Below, in pieces: positions 45,310 to 53,988 of a stretch of DNA of 64,000 nucleotides. The DNA is from Erythrobacter oryzae (GTDB lineage Bacteria; Pseudomonadota; Alphaproteobacteria; Sphingomonadales; Sphingomonadaceae), in the NCBI RefSeq assembly GCF_030271515.1, contig NZ_JASCXI010000005.1, positions 124,001 to 188,000 on the forward strand, given 5' to 3'. The position numbers and the translations under genes were made by a program. Below the pieces are notes generated by a model, which was not told the DNA's origin, did no database searches, and saw nothing but the letters and a program-made list of their open reading frames with translations. Positions within the stretch are counted from its first letter, which is position 1. Each line of letters opens with the position of its first letter.

Positions 45310-45917
45310 GCGAAGGCCTTGGCGATAAACCAGGCGGCAACGCCCAGCATCGCCAGTGCCAGCCCGCGCCGCACGGCGCGGGCGCGCGCCTCGGCCATCA
45401 GTGCGGCGCGAGCGTGCTCGGCGAGCAGCACCAGCGCGAGGTGCACACCCGTGGCGATGCCGACGCTGACCGCGGCGAGGGTGAACCCCTGCGCGAGGCT
45501 CGGCCGGCCTCCGGCGACGAACTGCGGCATCACGGTGATGATGAACAGCGCCGACTTGGGATTGAGGAGGTTGATGACGAAACCGGCGAGCGCATGGCGG
45601 CCGGTGGCGGCCTTGGGCGCGGCGGCCTGCGAGCTCTCGCCCGCCTCGCGCCACGCTTCCCACGCGAGCCACGCCATCATCGCGGCGGCCAGCAGCGAGA
45701 CGCCCTGCGTCAGCCCCTCGCCGGCCGAGAGGACGAGGCTGGCCGCGAGCACGCTCAGCGCGGCATTGGCGGCAAGCCCCGCTGCCACCCCCGCGATCGC
45801 CCCGAGCCCGGCGCGCCGTCCCTCGGACAGTGTGAGCGTGACGAGCCACGCCATGTTGGGCCCGGGCGTCAGCTCGATCAGCAGCACCGCGAGGGCGAAG
45901 CCCGCAAGGTCGATCAC
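45306..45917 (-). CDS. LysE/RhtB-family exporter
   Basis: A 203-residue inner-membrane protein with about six membrane segments. The signature ELTPGPNMAWLVTLTLSEGR is near the N-terminus and GFVINLLNPKSALFIITVMP in the middle. Family members export amino acids or homoserine lactones. The GTG start at 45917 overlaps the stop of the cupin gene (GTGA), implying coupling. It converges with the S1/P1 gene, overlapping by four bases. Confidence 0.9.
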   Translation of the reverse strand: MIDLAGFALAVLLIELTPGPNMAWLVTLTLSEGRRAGLGAIAGVAAGLAANAALSVLAASLVLSAGEGLTQGVSLLAAAMMAWLAWEAWREAGESSQAAAPKAATGRHALAGFVINLLNPKSALFIITVMPQFVAGGRPSLAQGFTLAAVSVGIATGVHLALVLLAEHARAALMAEARARAVRRGLALAMLGVAAWFIAKAFA

Positions 45918-46390
45918 GGCGTGCGGCGCGCCGCGTAGCGGGTGCCGTCCTTGCGGGCATAGCCCTCGGGGTCGAACACCATGTCGATGTCGGGGTACTC
46001 GCCGCTGTCGGCGGCCTTGTCCCCGGCGCTGACGGCGACGAAGACGCAAGGGCTGTCCGAGCGGTTGTGGAGGTGGTGCCCGTTGGCCTCGCCCGCGGGG
46101 AAGGCGAGCACGTCGCCGGGGCGGACGGGGGTCTCGCCGTGGTCGTCGATCAGCACCGCTTCGCCTTCGAGCATCACCACCAGCTCGTCCTCCTCGCGGT
46201 GCCAGTGGCGGTGCGAGGAGAAGGCGCCGGGCAGCAGGGTGCAATGGCTCGCGCCCATGCGGGTCAGGCCGCTGACGGGCGCGAGGCGGCGATACCAGCG
46301 GCCCTGGACCTCCGTGTCATAGGGTGCGGGGTAGCCGGTCGCATTGGTCTGGGGAATCGCGGCAAGATCGAGCTTGGGCATCGGCGGCAT
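45914..46390 (-). CDS. Cupin-domain protein
   Basis: A 158-residue protein with a single cupin barrel (residues about 45-125). Motif 1 is SSHRHWHREEDELVVMLEGE, with the His-His-Glu ligands, and motif 2 is PAGEANGHHLHNRSDSP. It may act on a small metabolite or sense one. It precedes the LysE exporter with a four-base overlap, suggesting a shared substrate or regulation. ATG codons at 46390 and 46381 are both possible starts. Confidence 0.88.
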   Translation of the reverse strand: MPPMPKLDLAAIPQTNATGYPAPYDTEVQGRWYRRLAPVSGLTRMGASHCTLLPGAFSSHRHWHREEDELVVMLEGEAVLIDDHGETPVRPGDVLAFPAGEANGHHLHNRSDSPCVFVAVSAGDKAADSGEYPDIDMVFDPEGYARKDGTRYAARRTP

Positions 46391-46410
46391 CTCCTGCTAG
46401 GCCTGCCCTG

Positions 46411-47562
46411 ATGCTCGACACAGCCGACCTTGCCAAGCGCCTGATCGCCGCGCCTTCCGTAACCCCGGCGACCGGCGCGGTGTTCGCCGAGTTGGAGGCG
46501 ATGCTGGCGCCGTTGGGCTTTGCCGTCCACCGCTTCACCCGCGGGGATGGGCCGGAGGGCTCCGAGGAAGCGCCGGTCGAGAATTTGTTTGCGATCCGCA
46601 CCGGCCCCGCAGGCTCGAAGCACTTCGCCTTTGCCGGGCACCTCGATGTGGTGCCGCCGGGGGATGGCTGGGCCTCCGACCCCTTCGCGCCGGACGTGCG
46701 CGGCGAGCTGCTCCACGGGCGCGGGGCGGTCGACATGAAGGGCGCGATCGCCGCGATGGTGGCTGCGGTCGCCGAAGTCCCGCAAGAGGCCGGCACGATC
46801 AGCTTCATCATCACCGGCGACGAGGAAGGCCCCGCGCTCCACGGCACCCGCGCGCTGATCGACTACATGGCGGCCGAGGGCATCCAACCCGACCTGTGCC
46901 TTGTGGGCGAGCCCACCAGCGTTAACCGTCTTGGTGATATGGTGAAGATCGGGCGGCGCGGCTCGGTCAACATCTTCCTCACCGTCGAGGGCACGCAGGG
47001 CCATGTCGCCTACCCGCATTTGGCCGACAACCCGCTGCCCAAACTGGTCGCGATTCTCGCCGAACTGGACGCGCTGACACTCGACACGGGCACCAAGTGG
47101 TTCCAGCCCTCGAACCTCGAAATCACCGAGATCGCCGCGCTCAACAAGGCGCACAACGTCATCCCCGCGCGCGGCGAGGCGCGCATCTCGATCCGCTTCA
47201 ACGACCTCCACACCGGCCACAGCCTGTCCGAGCGCGTCTGCGCCATCGCCGAGAAGCATGGCGGCAAGGCGCGCCCCGTGATCTCGGGCGAGCCCTTCCT
47301 GACCGAGCCGGGGGCGTTCTCCAGATTGGTTAGCGAGGCGGTCGAAGCCGAGACCGGCCTCACCCCCGAACTCTCCACCACCGGCGGCACCTCCGACGCG
47401 CGTTTCCTGCGCGCCGTCTGCCCGGTGATCGAATTCGGCCTGTGCAACGCGACCATGCACAAGCGCGACGAGGCAGTGGCGATCCCCGACCTTGCCGTGC
47501 TGGCGCGCATCTACGCCCGCATCGCCCGCGCCGCGCTGGCGCTCGACACACCCGAAGGATAG
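46411..47562 (+). CDS. dapE: Succinyl-diaminopimelate desuccinylase
   Basis: A 383-residue M20 zinc enzyme of the lysine/diaminopimelate pathway. Zinc motifs: FAGHLDVVPPGDGW, GRGAVDMKGAIAAM, TGDEEGPALHGT (catalytic Glu), GEPTS and the C-terminal GLCNATMHKRDEAV (His). TTGGTSDARF is DapE-specific. The dimerisation lid is at about 180-290. The dapB gene of the same pathway lies further along at 55237-55968. The dicarboxylate symporter gene follows after nine bases. Confidence 0.95.
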   Translation: MLDTADLAKRLIAAPSVTPATGAVFAELEAMLAPLGFAVHRFTRGDGPEGSEEAPVENLFAIRTGPAGSKHFAFAGHLDVVPPGDGWASDPFAPDVRGELLHGRGAVDMKGAIAAMVAAVAEVPQEAGTISFIITGDEEGPALHGTRALIDYMAAEGIQPDLCLVGEPTSVNRLGDMVKIGRRGSVNIFLTVEGTQGHVAYPHLADNPLPKLVAILAELDALTLDTGTKWFQPSNLEITEIAALNKAHNVIPARGEARISIRFNDLHTGHSLSERVCAIAEKHGGKARPVISGEPFLTEPGAFSRLVSEAVEAETGLTPELSTTGGTSDARFLRAVCPVIEFGLCNATMHKRDEAVAIPDLAVLARIYARIARAALALDTPEG

Positions 47563-47571
47563 ACACCGGCG

Positions 47572-48906
47572 ATGGACCGCAAGCTCACCCTCTACATCCT
47601 TGCCGGCATGGTGCTCGGCGTGATCGTCGGCCAGGTGCTCAACCAGAGCCTGCCCGCCGAGGTGATCAAGACCTCGATCGCCCCCTGGTTCAAGCTGCTC
47701 AGCGACATCTTCCTCAACCTCATCAAGATGCTGGTCGCGCCGCTGGTGCTCTCGACCATCGTCGTCGGCATCGCCCACATGGGCGACAGCGCCGCATTGG
47801 GCCGCATCGGCATCCGCGCGCTGACGTGGTTCATCACCGCGAGCCTCATCTCGATCGGCCTGGGGCTGCTGCTGGTGAACATCTTTCAGCCGGGCGTAGG
47901 CGCGCCGATCCCCGACGTCGCCACCGCCACCGCCGCCGTCGGCGAGGTCAAGGAGTTGAAGGCGACCGACTTCATCCTCTCGATCTTCCCGAAGAACGCG
48001 GTCGAGGCGTTGGCGACCAACAACATCCTGCAAATCCTCGTCTTCTCGATCTTTGCAGGCGTCGCGCTGTCCGCCATTGGCGAGCGCGGGGCGCCGCTGG
48101 TCAAGGGCGCGGATGCGCTCGCCGAGATGATGCTTCAGGTCACCGGCTACGTCATGCGCTATGCCCCGGTCGCGGTGTTCGGCGCGCTTGCCAACGTGGT
48201 GGCGGCGAGCGGGCTCGCGATCCTCGGCACCTATCTGACGCTTTTGACCGAGTTCTATTTCTCGCTGGTGCTGCTCTGGGTGATCCTGCTGAGCGCGGGC
48301 GCTCTGTTCCTCGGGCGGCGCACAATCACGCTGATCCGCTACATCCGCCAGCCGCTGATGATCGCCTTCTCGACCGCTTCGTCCGAGGCCGCGCTGCCCA
48401 AGCTGTTCGAACAGCTCGACCGCTTCGGCGTGCCGCGCCGCATCTCGGGCTTCATGCTGCCGCTCGGCTACTCGTTCAACCTCGACGGCTCGATGATGTA
48501 CATGAGCTTCGCGACGATCTTCATCGCGCAGGCCTACGGGATCGAGCTCAGCATCGGCACGCAGATCATGATCCTGCTGACGCTGATGATCTCCTCGAAA
48601 GGCATCGCCGCCGTGCCGCGCGCAAGCCTCGTGGTCATCACCGGCACGCTGGCGATGTTCGGCCTGCCGGTCGAGGGCGTCGCGATCATCCTCGCCATCG
48701 ACCAGTTCCTCGACATGGGCCGCACCGCGACCAACGTGGTGGGCAATGCGGTCGCGACCGCGGTCATCACCAAGTGGGAAGGGATGCTGGAGATCGAAGA
48801 ACCCGAGGTGGTCGAACACCCCCACGCTCCTGCCCACACGGCGGCGGACGGCCGCGCGGGGCTGGAGCTCGATCCGAGCAATTTTGAAGAGGGCGGGCGC
48901 GGATGA
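47572..48906 (+). CDS. Dicarboxylate/amino acid:cation symporter (DAACS family)
   Basis: A 444-residue inner-membrane carrier of the DctA/GltP type, importing C4-dicarboxylates or glutamate with protons or sodium. The reentrant loop has FSTASSEAALPKLFEQLDRF and the binding helix has GFMLPLGYSFNLDGSMMYMS. About eight helices and two hairpins follow the family plan. It lies nine bases after dapE and is probably in the same transcript. The C-terminal 40 residues are His/Glu-rich and cytoplasmic. Confidence 0.93.
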   Translation: MDRKLTLYILAGMVLGVIVGQVLNQSLPAEVIKTSIAPWFKLLSDIFLNLIKMLVAPLVLSTIVVGIAHMGDSAALGRIGIRALTWFITASLISIGLGLLLVNIFQPGVGAPIPDVATATAAVGEVKELKATDFILSIFPKNAVEALATNNILQILVFSIFAGVALSAIGERGAPLVKGADALAEMMLQVTGYVMRYAPVAVFGALANVVAASGLAILGTYLTLLTEFYFSLVLLWVILLSAGALFLGRRTITLIRYIRQPLMIAFSTASSEAALPKLFEQLDRFGVPRRISGFMLPLGYSFNLDGSMMYMSFATIFIAQAYGIELSIGTQIMILLTLMISSKGIAAVPRASLVVITGTLAMFGLPVEGVAIILAIDQFLDMGRTATNVVGNAVATAVITKWEGMLEIEEPEVVEHPHAPAHTAADGRAGLELDPSNFEEGGRG

Positions 48907-48919
48907 GGACCGCAACGCC

Positions 48920-49318
48920 ATGACGCTCAACTGCACCTGCGGCGCGGTCACGCTCGAAGTCGCGCGCAAGCCCGACTTCATCCATGAGTGCAACTGCACG
49001 CTCTGCACCGAAGCGGCGGCGCGCTGGGGCTATTATCATCCGGCCGAGGTGGCCGTTGACGGAGCCACCTCCGGCCGCCGCCGCACCGACAGGCCGAGCG
49101 CGAATGCCGAAGTTCATGCCTGCGGGACTTGCGGGGCGACCACCCATTTCGTGATGACCGAGGCGGCGATAGCGCAGCACGGCAACATGATGATGGGCGT
49201 CAATATGTGGCTGGCCAATCCGGCCGATCTCGCCGGGGTCGAAGTGCGCTATCCTGACGGCCTTGCCTGGAGCGGCGAGGGCGAGTGGGCCTATGTGCGC
49301 GAGGCGACCGTCCTCTAG
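48920..49318 (+). CDS. GFA/CENP-V-family zinc protein
   Basis: A 132-residue protein with Cys motifs of the glutathione-dependent formaldehyde-activating enzyme fold: CTCGAVTLEV, ECNCTLCTEA and HACGTCGATTHF. They supply the structural and second zinc sites. Most homologues have unproven activity and may bind S-hydroxymethylglutathione-like adducts. It follows the symporter gene by 13 bases. Confidence 0.88.
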   Translation: MTLNCTCGAVTLEVARKPDFIHECNCTLCTEAAARWGYYHPAEVAVDGATSGRRRTDRPSANAEVHACGTCGATTHFVMTEAAIAQHGNMMMGVNMWLANPADLAGVEVRYPDGLAWSGEGEWAYVREATVL

Positions 49319-49328
49319 CGCGCTGGCC

Positions 49329-49766
49329 TCACTCCCGCACCTTCACATATTCCACCGGCACGAACTCGCCCAGCCCGCAGCCCGCGCCGCGTTGCAGGGT
49401 GCCCGCGAAGTTCTGGAGCGAATAGACGATCTGCTGGCGGCACAGCTGGTCGATCGAGTTCTCCCAGCTGATCGACCGGTCGATCGTCAGGCCGGGGCAG
49501 CGGTTGGGGAGCGTCGAGCGGTAGACCTTGCCGCTGCGCATCTCGAAATCGATCACGCTGTCGGAGCGCACGATGCTCTGGCGGATCTGCGACTGGGTGA
49601 TGCAGGTCTGCCCCTCTCCCACCACCGTCACCGCAGGCGTGCGCTCGGCATCGCGCGCGGCGCGCGCGGCTTCGGCCTCGGGAGACGGCGCGCAGGCGGC
49701 GAGCACCAGCGCGGCCGTCAGGGGCAGGGGGGCAAGCGCGAGGGCGAGGTGTGTGCGGGGGGTCAT
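49329..49766 (-). CDS. Small lipoprotein, unknown function
   Basis: A 145-residue exported protein with a hydrophobic leader and lipobox VLAAC (Cys about residue 25). The mature part has several Cys (TCITQSQIRQSIVRSD, NRCPG, DQLCRQQI, GAGCGL) that may form disulfides, and an Ala/Arg helix near the start. No family recognised. The ATG at 49766 is used; a longer frame begins at 49781. It converges with the GFA gene. Confidence 0.72.
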   Translation of the reverse strand: MTPRTHLALALAPLPLTAALVLAACAPSPEAEAARAARDAERTPAVTVVGEGQTCITQSQIRQSIVRSDSVIDFEMRSGKVYRSTLPNRCPGLTIDRSISWENSIDQLCRQQIVYSLQNFAGTLQRGAGCGLGEFVPVEYVKVRE

Positions 49767-49842
49767 GGCATCTCTCTCCACCGAAAGAATGCGCCCATGA
49801 TCACCCCCGCGCTTGAACCGCGCCTTAATCCATGAGGGCGCT

Positions 49843-51621
49843 TCAGGTCTCCTCGCGCTCCATCACGATCTTCACCCCGTCGAAGGGGGTGCGAAGCGTC
49901 AGGCGGTTGCCGCGGATCTGGTAGTCGAAGACGAGGTCGGTGTCCTCGATATGCAGCTGGCGCTCGTTGATCGCGAAGCGCTGGTCGATGTCGTCCCCGC
50001 GGCGGCGTTCGGTGTAGAAGCCGCCGTCGTCGGTGATCTCGATGATGTCGCCGCGCGCGACGTCCTCGACGCCCTGATGCCGCACGACGCGCCAGCTGCC
50101 GACCACCTCGTAGGGCTCGGTCCGGCCGTCCGTCATCAGCCCTGCGAGCTTGGCCGCGCGCTGTTGCAGGGTGCTGACCAGCTTCAGCTCCTCCTTGAGC
50201 CCGCTCGCGCCCGATTCCTCCATCCGCTCGGAGAGCTGCGCGAGGATCGCGGCGGCGGCTGCGGGATCGTCGTCCTCGTGATAGGCTGCCAGCGCCAGCC
50301 TGGTGCTGCGGAACTGGTCGACCAGCACCTCGGCCTTGGCGAGGTTGGCGGGCACGCCCTCGCTTGCCGCGAGCACCGGCTTCGCATCGCTCTCGCGCCG
50401 GTCGGTGATCGCGTCGGTGTAGCTCACCGAGACCTGCGCCAGCGGGCTGCCCCCGGCGGGCGGGGTGCCTTCCAAGGTGGCGAAGATGCCGCCGCCGTTG
50501 CTCGACAGGAAGGCGCTGGCGATGGTGACGGTCACGGTCCCCGCGCCCGCGTCCTCGATCAGCTCGCCCGGAACGCCATAGACCGCGCCGACCTTCATGC
50601 CGTCCGCCGGGTCGATCGACAGCACGAGGTCATAGGCGACGGGGCTCACCATGTTGCGGAATTCGCGCGCGAAGAGGTCCTTGCCCGAGCCCTCGGTCGG
50701 CAGGAAGAACAGATTGCCGCCGCGCACGCTGGAGATTTCGGTCGCCAGCTCCGCGTCGAAATGCGCGCCGACGCCGATGGTGGTCATGTCGACGCCCTTC
50801 CTCGAGCCGTCGATGGCCTGCCCCATGAAGCCCTCCGCCGAAGTGTCGCCGACATTGGGGTTCTCGTCGGTGAACAGCATCAGCCGGGTCTTGCCGCGGC
50901 TTTGGGGGAGTTCAGCGAAGGCGGTTTCGAACCCGAGCTGGAGCCCGGCTTCCATGTAGGTCGAGCCGTTGATCGTGATGGCGTCGATGGCGCGTTCGAG
51001 CGCGGCGCGGTTGCCTTCGACATCGGTCACCGGCTGGTGGACCACGGTTTCCGATCCGTAGATCACGATCCCGAAGCGGTCGCCCTCGCGCATCTGGGAG
51101 AGCACGGCGCGCAGCCCCTCCTTGACGCGCTCGATGGGCGCGCCCGACATCGAGCCCGAGCGGTCAACCACCGCGATCAAGCTGAGCGGCTCGGCCTTGT
51201 AGGTCTCGGCGTCGACATTGCTGTCGAAGCCGATGCCCACGAACTGCGTGCCCGCATCCCAGCGCGCGGGCTTGGCATGGGTGACAACGCAGAACAGCTG
51301 CTCGCACGGGCCGCTGTTCGGCAGGACAAGGTCGTGCTCGCTCAGCAAGCCTTCGGAGGTGAGGCTGGTCGCCTGCGGGAGCTTGCCTGCGAGGTCATCG
51401 AACGCGATCGAGCGGAAGTGCTGCACATCCTTCGCCCCGCCCTGGGTGACGCGGACGGCGGCGGTGACGATGATGTACTGATCCGAGGTATCGTCAACCT
51501 CGGCCTCGGTTTCGTCTTCGGGCGGATCGGCGGCGGGGTCCTGCGCGAGCGCCGGCGTGGCCAGCAGCGACAGACAGGCGCTCAGCATCAGAGCGCGGCG
51601 GGACGACGGTATGAAGCGCAT
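49843..51621 (-). CDS. Exported von Willebrand factor A-domain protein
   Basis: A 592-residue protein with a signal peptide (1-26, ending PALAQ). An N-terminal region of about 120 residues precedes a VWA domain at about 145-330 with a complete MIDAS: DRSGSMSG, Thr in INGSTYMEAG and Asp in MLFTDENPN. The C-terminal third contains a helical part (KLVSTLQQRAAKLAGLM) and a beta-rich end (DTDLVFDYQIRGNRLTLRTP). Similar proteins (YfbK-like) are of unknown function and probably bind protein ligands by metal. No partner ATPase is adjacent. Confidence 0.85.
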   Translation of the reverse strand: MRFIPSSRRALMLSACLSLLATPALAQDPAADPPEDETEAEVDDTSDQYIIVTAAVRVTQGGAKDVQHFRSIAFDDLAGKLPQATSLTSEGLLSEHDLVLPNSGPCEQLFCVVTHAKPARWDAGTQFVGIGFDSNVDAETYKAEPLSLIAVVDRSGSMSGAPIERVKEGLRAVLSQMREGDRFGIVIYGSETVVHQPVTDVEGNRAALERAIDAITINGSTYMEAGLQLGFETAFAELPQSRGKTRLMLFTDENPNVGDTSAEGFMGQAIDGSRKGVDMTTIGVGAHFDAELATEISSVRGGNLFFLPTEGSGKDLFAREFRNMVSPVAYDLVLSIDPADGMKVGAVYGVPGELIEDAGAGTVTVTIASAFLSSNGGGIFATLEGTPPAGGSPLAQVSVSYTDAITDRRESDAKPVLAASEGVPANLAKAEVLVDQFRSTRLALAAYHEDDDPAAAAAILAQLSERMEESGASGLKEELKLVSTLQQRAAKLAGLMTDGRTEPYEVVGSWRVVRHQGVEDVARGDIIEITDDGGFYTERRRGDDIDQRFAINERQLHIEDTDLVFDYQIRGNRLTLRTPFDGVKIVMEREET

Positions 51622-51707
51622 GGCTCATCTCCCCTGTTATGGAGCACGAGACTAACGCGATTCGGGCATCCCGCCTAATGGTATGGTTTTGCAACGGATT
51701 TTGCGGA

Positions 51708-52355
51708 TCAAGCGCGCGGATTTTCCAACACTTTCTTGCGGAAGCTGCACAGGTCGGCGACCTTGCAGCGCCAGCACTCCGGGGTCCGCGCCTTGCAGAC
51801 ATAGCGGCCGTGCAGGATCATCCAGTGGTGCGAATCCCGGCGGAAGGGCTGGGGCACGCGCTTTTCGAGCTTGGCCTCGACATGATCGGGGGTCTTGCCC
51901 TTGGCCATTCCGGTGCGGTTCGATACGCGGAAGATGTGGGTGTCGACCGCGAAGGTCTCCTGCCCGAACCAGCAATTGAGCACCACATTGGCGGTCTTGC
52001 GGCCCACGCCGGGGAGCTTCACCAGTTCCTCGCGGCTGTCGGGCACCGCGCCGCCGTGCTGGTCGACGAGGATCTGCGAGAGCGCGATGACGTTCTTGGC
52101 CTTGGAGTTGAACAGGCCGATGGTCTTGATGTGCTCCTTCAGCCCGTCCTCGCCAAGCTCAAGCATCTGAGCGGGCGTCTCCACCTTGCGAAACAGCGCG
52201 CGGGTCGCCTTGTTGACGCCGACATCGGTCGCCTGCGCCGAGAGCGCCACGGCGACCAGCAGCTGGTAGGCATTGCCATATTCCAGCTCGGTCTGGGGCG
52301 AGGGGTTGTCTTCGGCGAGGCGGCGGAAGAATTCGAAGATCTGGGCCTTGTTCAT
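51708..52355 (-). CDS. nth: Endonuclease III
   Basis: A 215-residue DNA glycosylase/AP lyase that removes oxidised pyrimidines. The helix-hairpin-helix has LPGVGRKTANVVLNCWF with the catalytic Lys. The catalytic Asp lies in DTHIFRVSNRTGMAKG. The C-terminal [4Fe-4S] loop has the full C-x6-C-x2-C-x5-C in CKARTPECWRCKVADLC. The length is typical. The next gene upstream ends three bases before its start. Confidence 0.96.
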   Translation of the reverse strand: MNKAQIFEFFRRLAEDNPSPQTELEYGNAYQLLVAVALSAQATDVGVNKATRALFRKVETPAQMLELGEDGLKEHIKTIGLFNSKAKNVIALSQILVDQHGGAVPDSREELVKLPGVGRKTANVVLNCWFGQETFAVDTHIFRVSNRTGMAKGKTPDHVEAKLEKRVPQPFRRDSHHWMILHGRYVCKARTPECWRCKVADLCSFRKKVLENPRA

Positions 52356-52358
52356 CGT

Positions 52359-53006
52359 TCAGCCGAACAGCCGGGACCAGAAGCCGTTCCCGCGTGCGGC
52401 TTGCGGAGCGGGGGCCGGGCGCACCCAGTCGGTGCGCTTGTGCCACACGATCCCGGGCACATCGAGCCGCGTCTCGGGATCGCCGTTCCAGTTGGGCGCA
52501 AACCCTTGCGCCGTCAGCGCGGCGACGATCGCCGCACCGATCGCGCGCTTGGCCTCCGCCCCTTCCTCGACGGCATCGAAACCCATGAACAGCGCGCCCC
52601 CGGCCACGGCCCGCTCGACGTCCTGCCCGTGGTAGAAGGCAAAGCCGCGCCATGTGCCGGGCGGATCGCGGCCGATCAGGTCCCATGCGTCGGAATGGGC
52701 ATCGCTGGTGGTCACCCCGGCGTTGTGGAGCGCGAGGATGTGGTCCGCCTCCAGCGCATCGAACGCGCGGGCGAGCCTGTCCCAGTCGGTGACGGCGGGC
52801 CACCCCGCCTCCGCCGCGCGCTTGGCCGCCATCGCCGCGCGCGCATGATCTCGCACCGCCGCCGCGTGGGGCGCGGCATCGGGATCGAAGGCCATGTCGG
52901 CAAGGTAGGTCTCGAGGTCGTCCTCGTTGAAAAAGCCGCCCGCGATCAGTCCGCTCACATGCTCGCGGTGATAGGCCAGATCGTCGAAATCGTCCGCTTG
53001 GGTCAT
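52359..53006 (-). CDS. Conserved hypothetical protein, DUF6891-like
   Basis: A 215-residue soluble protein. The central stretch ALHNAGVTTSDAHSDAWDLI and FAFYHGQDVERAVAGGALFM resembles a family catalogued as DUF6891. Acidic N-terminus; no catalytic motif. It is closely linked to nth downstream (three bases) and to the DUF1963 gene upstream (10 bases), all on the minus strand. Function unknown. Confidence 0.72.
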   Translation of the reverse strand: MTQADDFDDLAYHREHVSGLIAGGFFNEDDLETYLADMAFDPDAAPHAAAVRDHARAAMAAKRAAEAGWPAVTDWDRLARAFDALEADHILALHNAGVTTSDAHSDAWDLIGRDPPGTWRGFAFYHGQDVERAVAGGALFMGFDAVEEGAEAKRAIGAAIVAALTAQGFAPNWNGDPETRLDVPGIVWHKRTDWVRPAPAPQAARGNGFWSRLFG

Positions 53007-53016
53007 GCCTGTGACC

Positions 53017-53985
53017 TTAAGAGCAATCCCACCAGAAAATCACCCGCGAAAAATCGCCCGCGGCAAGGTCTTCGGCGCGGATCAGCAGATTGGCCTCGCC
53101 CACATCGCCCCATTGCAGGTGCTTGTCCGAGGTGAGGCGCAGAAGGCAGGTGTCGTAATCATCGTGGCGGCCTTCCGCGCGAAAATCATACTGCACGAAA
53201 CTGGGGTAGCCGCCGACATGGTGCGTTTCCGGCGGTGCGACGATTTCGTCCAGCAGGTCTTCCCATTCCTCGAATCCCTCGCGCCGGTGGTGGCCGTGCA
53301 GCCGGGCTTCGATCTGCCACTGATCGAGCATGATGGGCATGGTGATGGCCTCGGGCGCGAGCGGCATACCGGTGCGGCTGGCCGTGTCGGAGAGGGCCGA
53401 GACCCGCCCGTCACGTTCGGCGGCGGCGAGGTTCTCATGCCGCACCGCGCCCGCACCATTGGGCCGAGACAGCACAGCGACGGTGCTGGCGACGGGATCA
53501 TCGGGGTTCATGCCCATCAGGTCATCATCGGTCGGCAGGAACACCTGCACCACGCCGCCTCGCGGAAAGCCGGGGAGGGCGGGCATCGCCGCAAAGTCGA
53601 GCTGGGCGAGGAATTCCATGCGATTTCCTCGCGGCGATAAGGGCCACTCCTGCTCCTCGGCCAGCCACACCGGCCCGCCGATGCGGCAGCCGTCCGGCGC
53701 AGCGGGGCCGGGCTTCGGGCTGAGCCGCATCGCCGGGCGCACCTGCGCGGCGAACCAGGCGGAAAAGTCCGCGTGTTCCTCTGGCGTGATCGGCGGGCCT
53801 TCGGGGTTGGCGGCCTCGTATTCGGCGCGCCATGCGCCCAGGCTCTCCTCCGCTGCGCGGGCGCGGGCGGCACGTTCGGGGCGTTCTTTCCACCAGCGCC
53901 AGCCCGTACGGAGCGCACGCCACTGTGCCACCACCACGACCACCGCCATGAAGGCGACCGCAAAGACGAAGGCCCCCCAGTCCAT
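53017..53985 (-). CDS. DUF1963/YwqG-family protein with N-terminal membrane helix
   Basis: A 322-residue protein. One membrane segment (residues about 5-22) is followed by a charged helical stretch and a YwqG fold (residues about 90-322): GNRMEFLAQLDFAAMPALPG, VVQVFLPTDDDLMGM, LLRLTSDKHLQWGDVGEANL and IFWWDCS at the end. Function of the family is unknown. It is the second YwqG-like gene here (see 11358-13106), but its composition matches its neighbours. Its start is three bases after the M48 gene's stop. Confidence 0.82.
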   Translation of the reverse strand: MDWGAFVFAVAFMAVVVVVAQWRALRTGWRWWKERPERAARARAAEESLGAWRAEYEAANPEGPPITPEEHADFSAWFAAQVRPAMRLSPKPGPAAPDGCRIGGPVWLAEEQEWPLSPRGNRMEFLAQLDFAAMPALPGFPRGGVVQVFLPTDDDLMGMNPDDPVASTVAVLSRPNGAGAVRHENLAAAERDGRVSALSDTASRTGMPLAPEAITMPIMLDQWQIEARLHGHHRREGFEEWEDLLDEIVAPPETHHVGGYPSFVQYDFRAEGRHDDYDTCLLRLTSDKHLQWGDVGEANLLIRAEDLAAGDFSRVIFWWDCS

Positions 53986-53988
53986 CCG

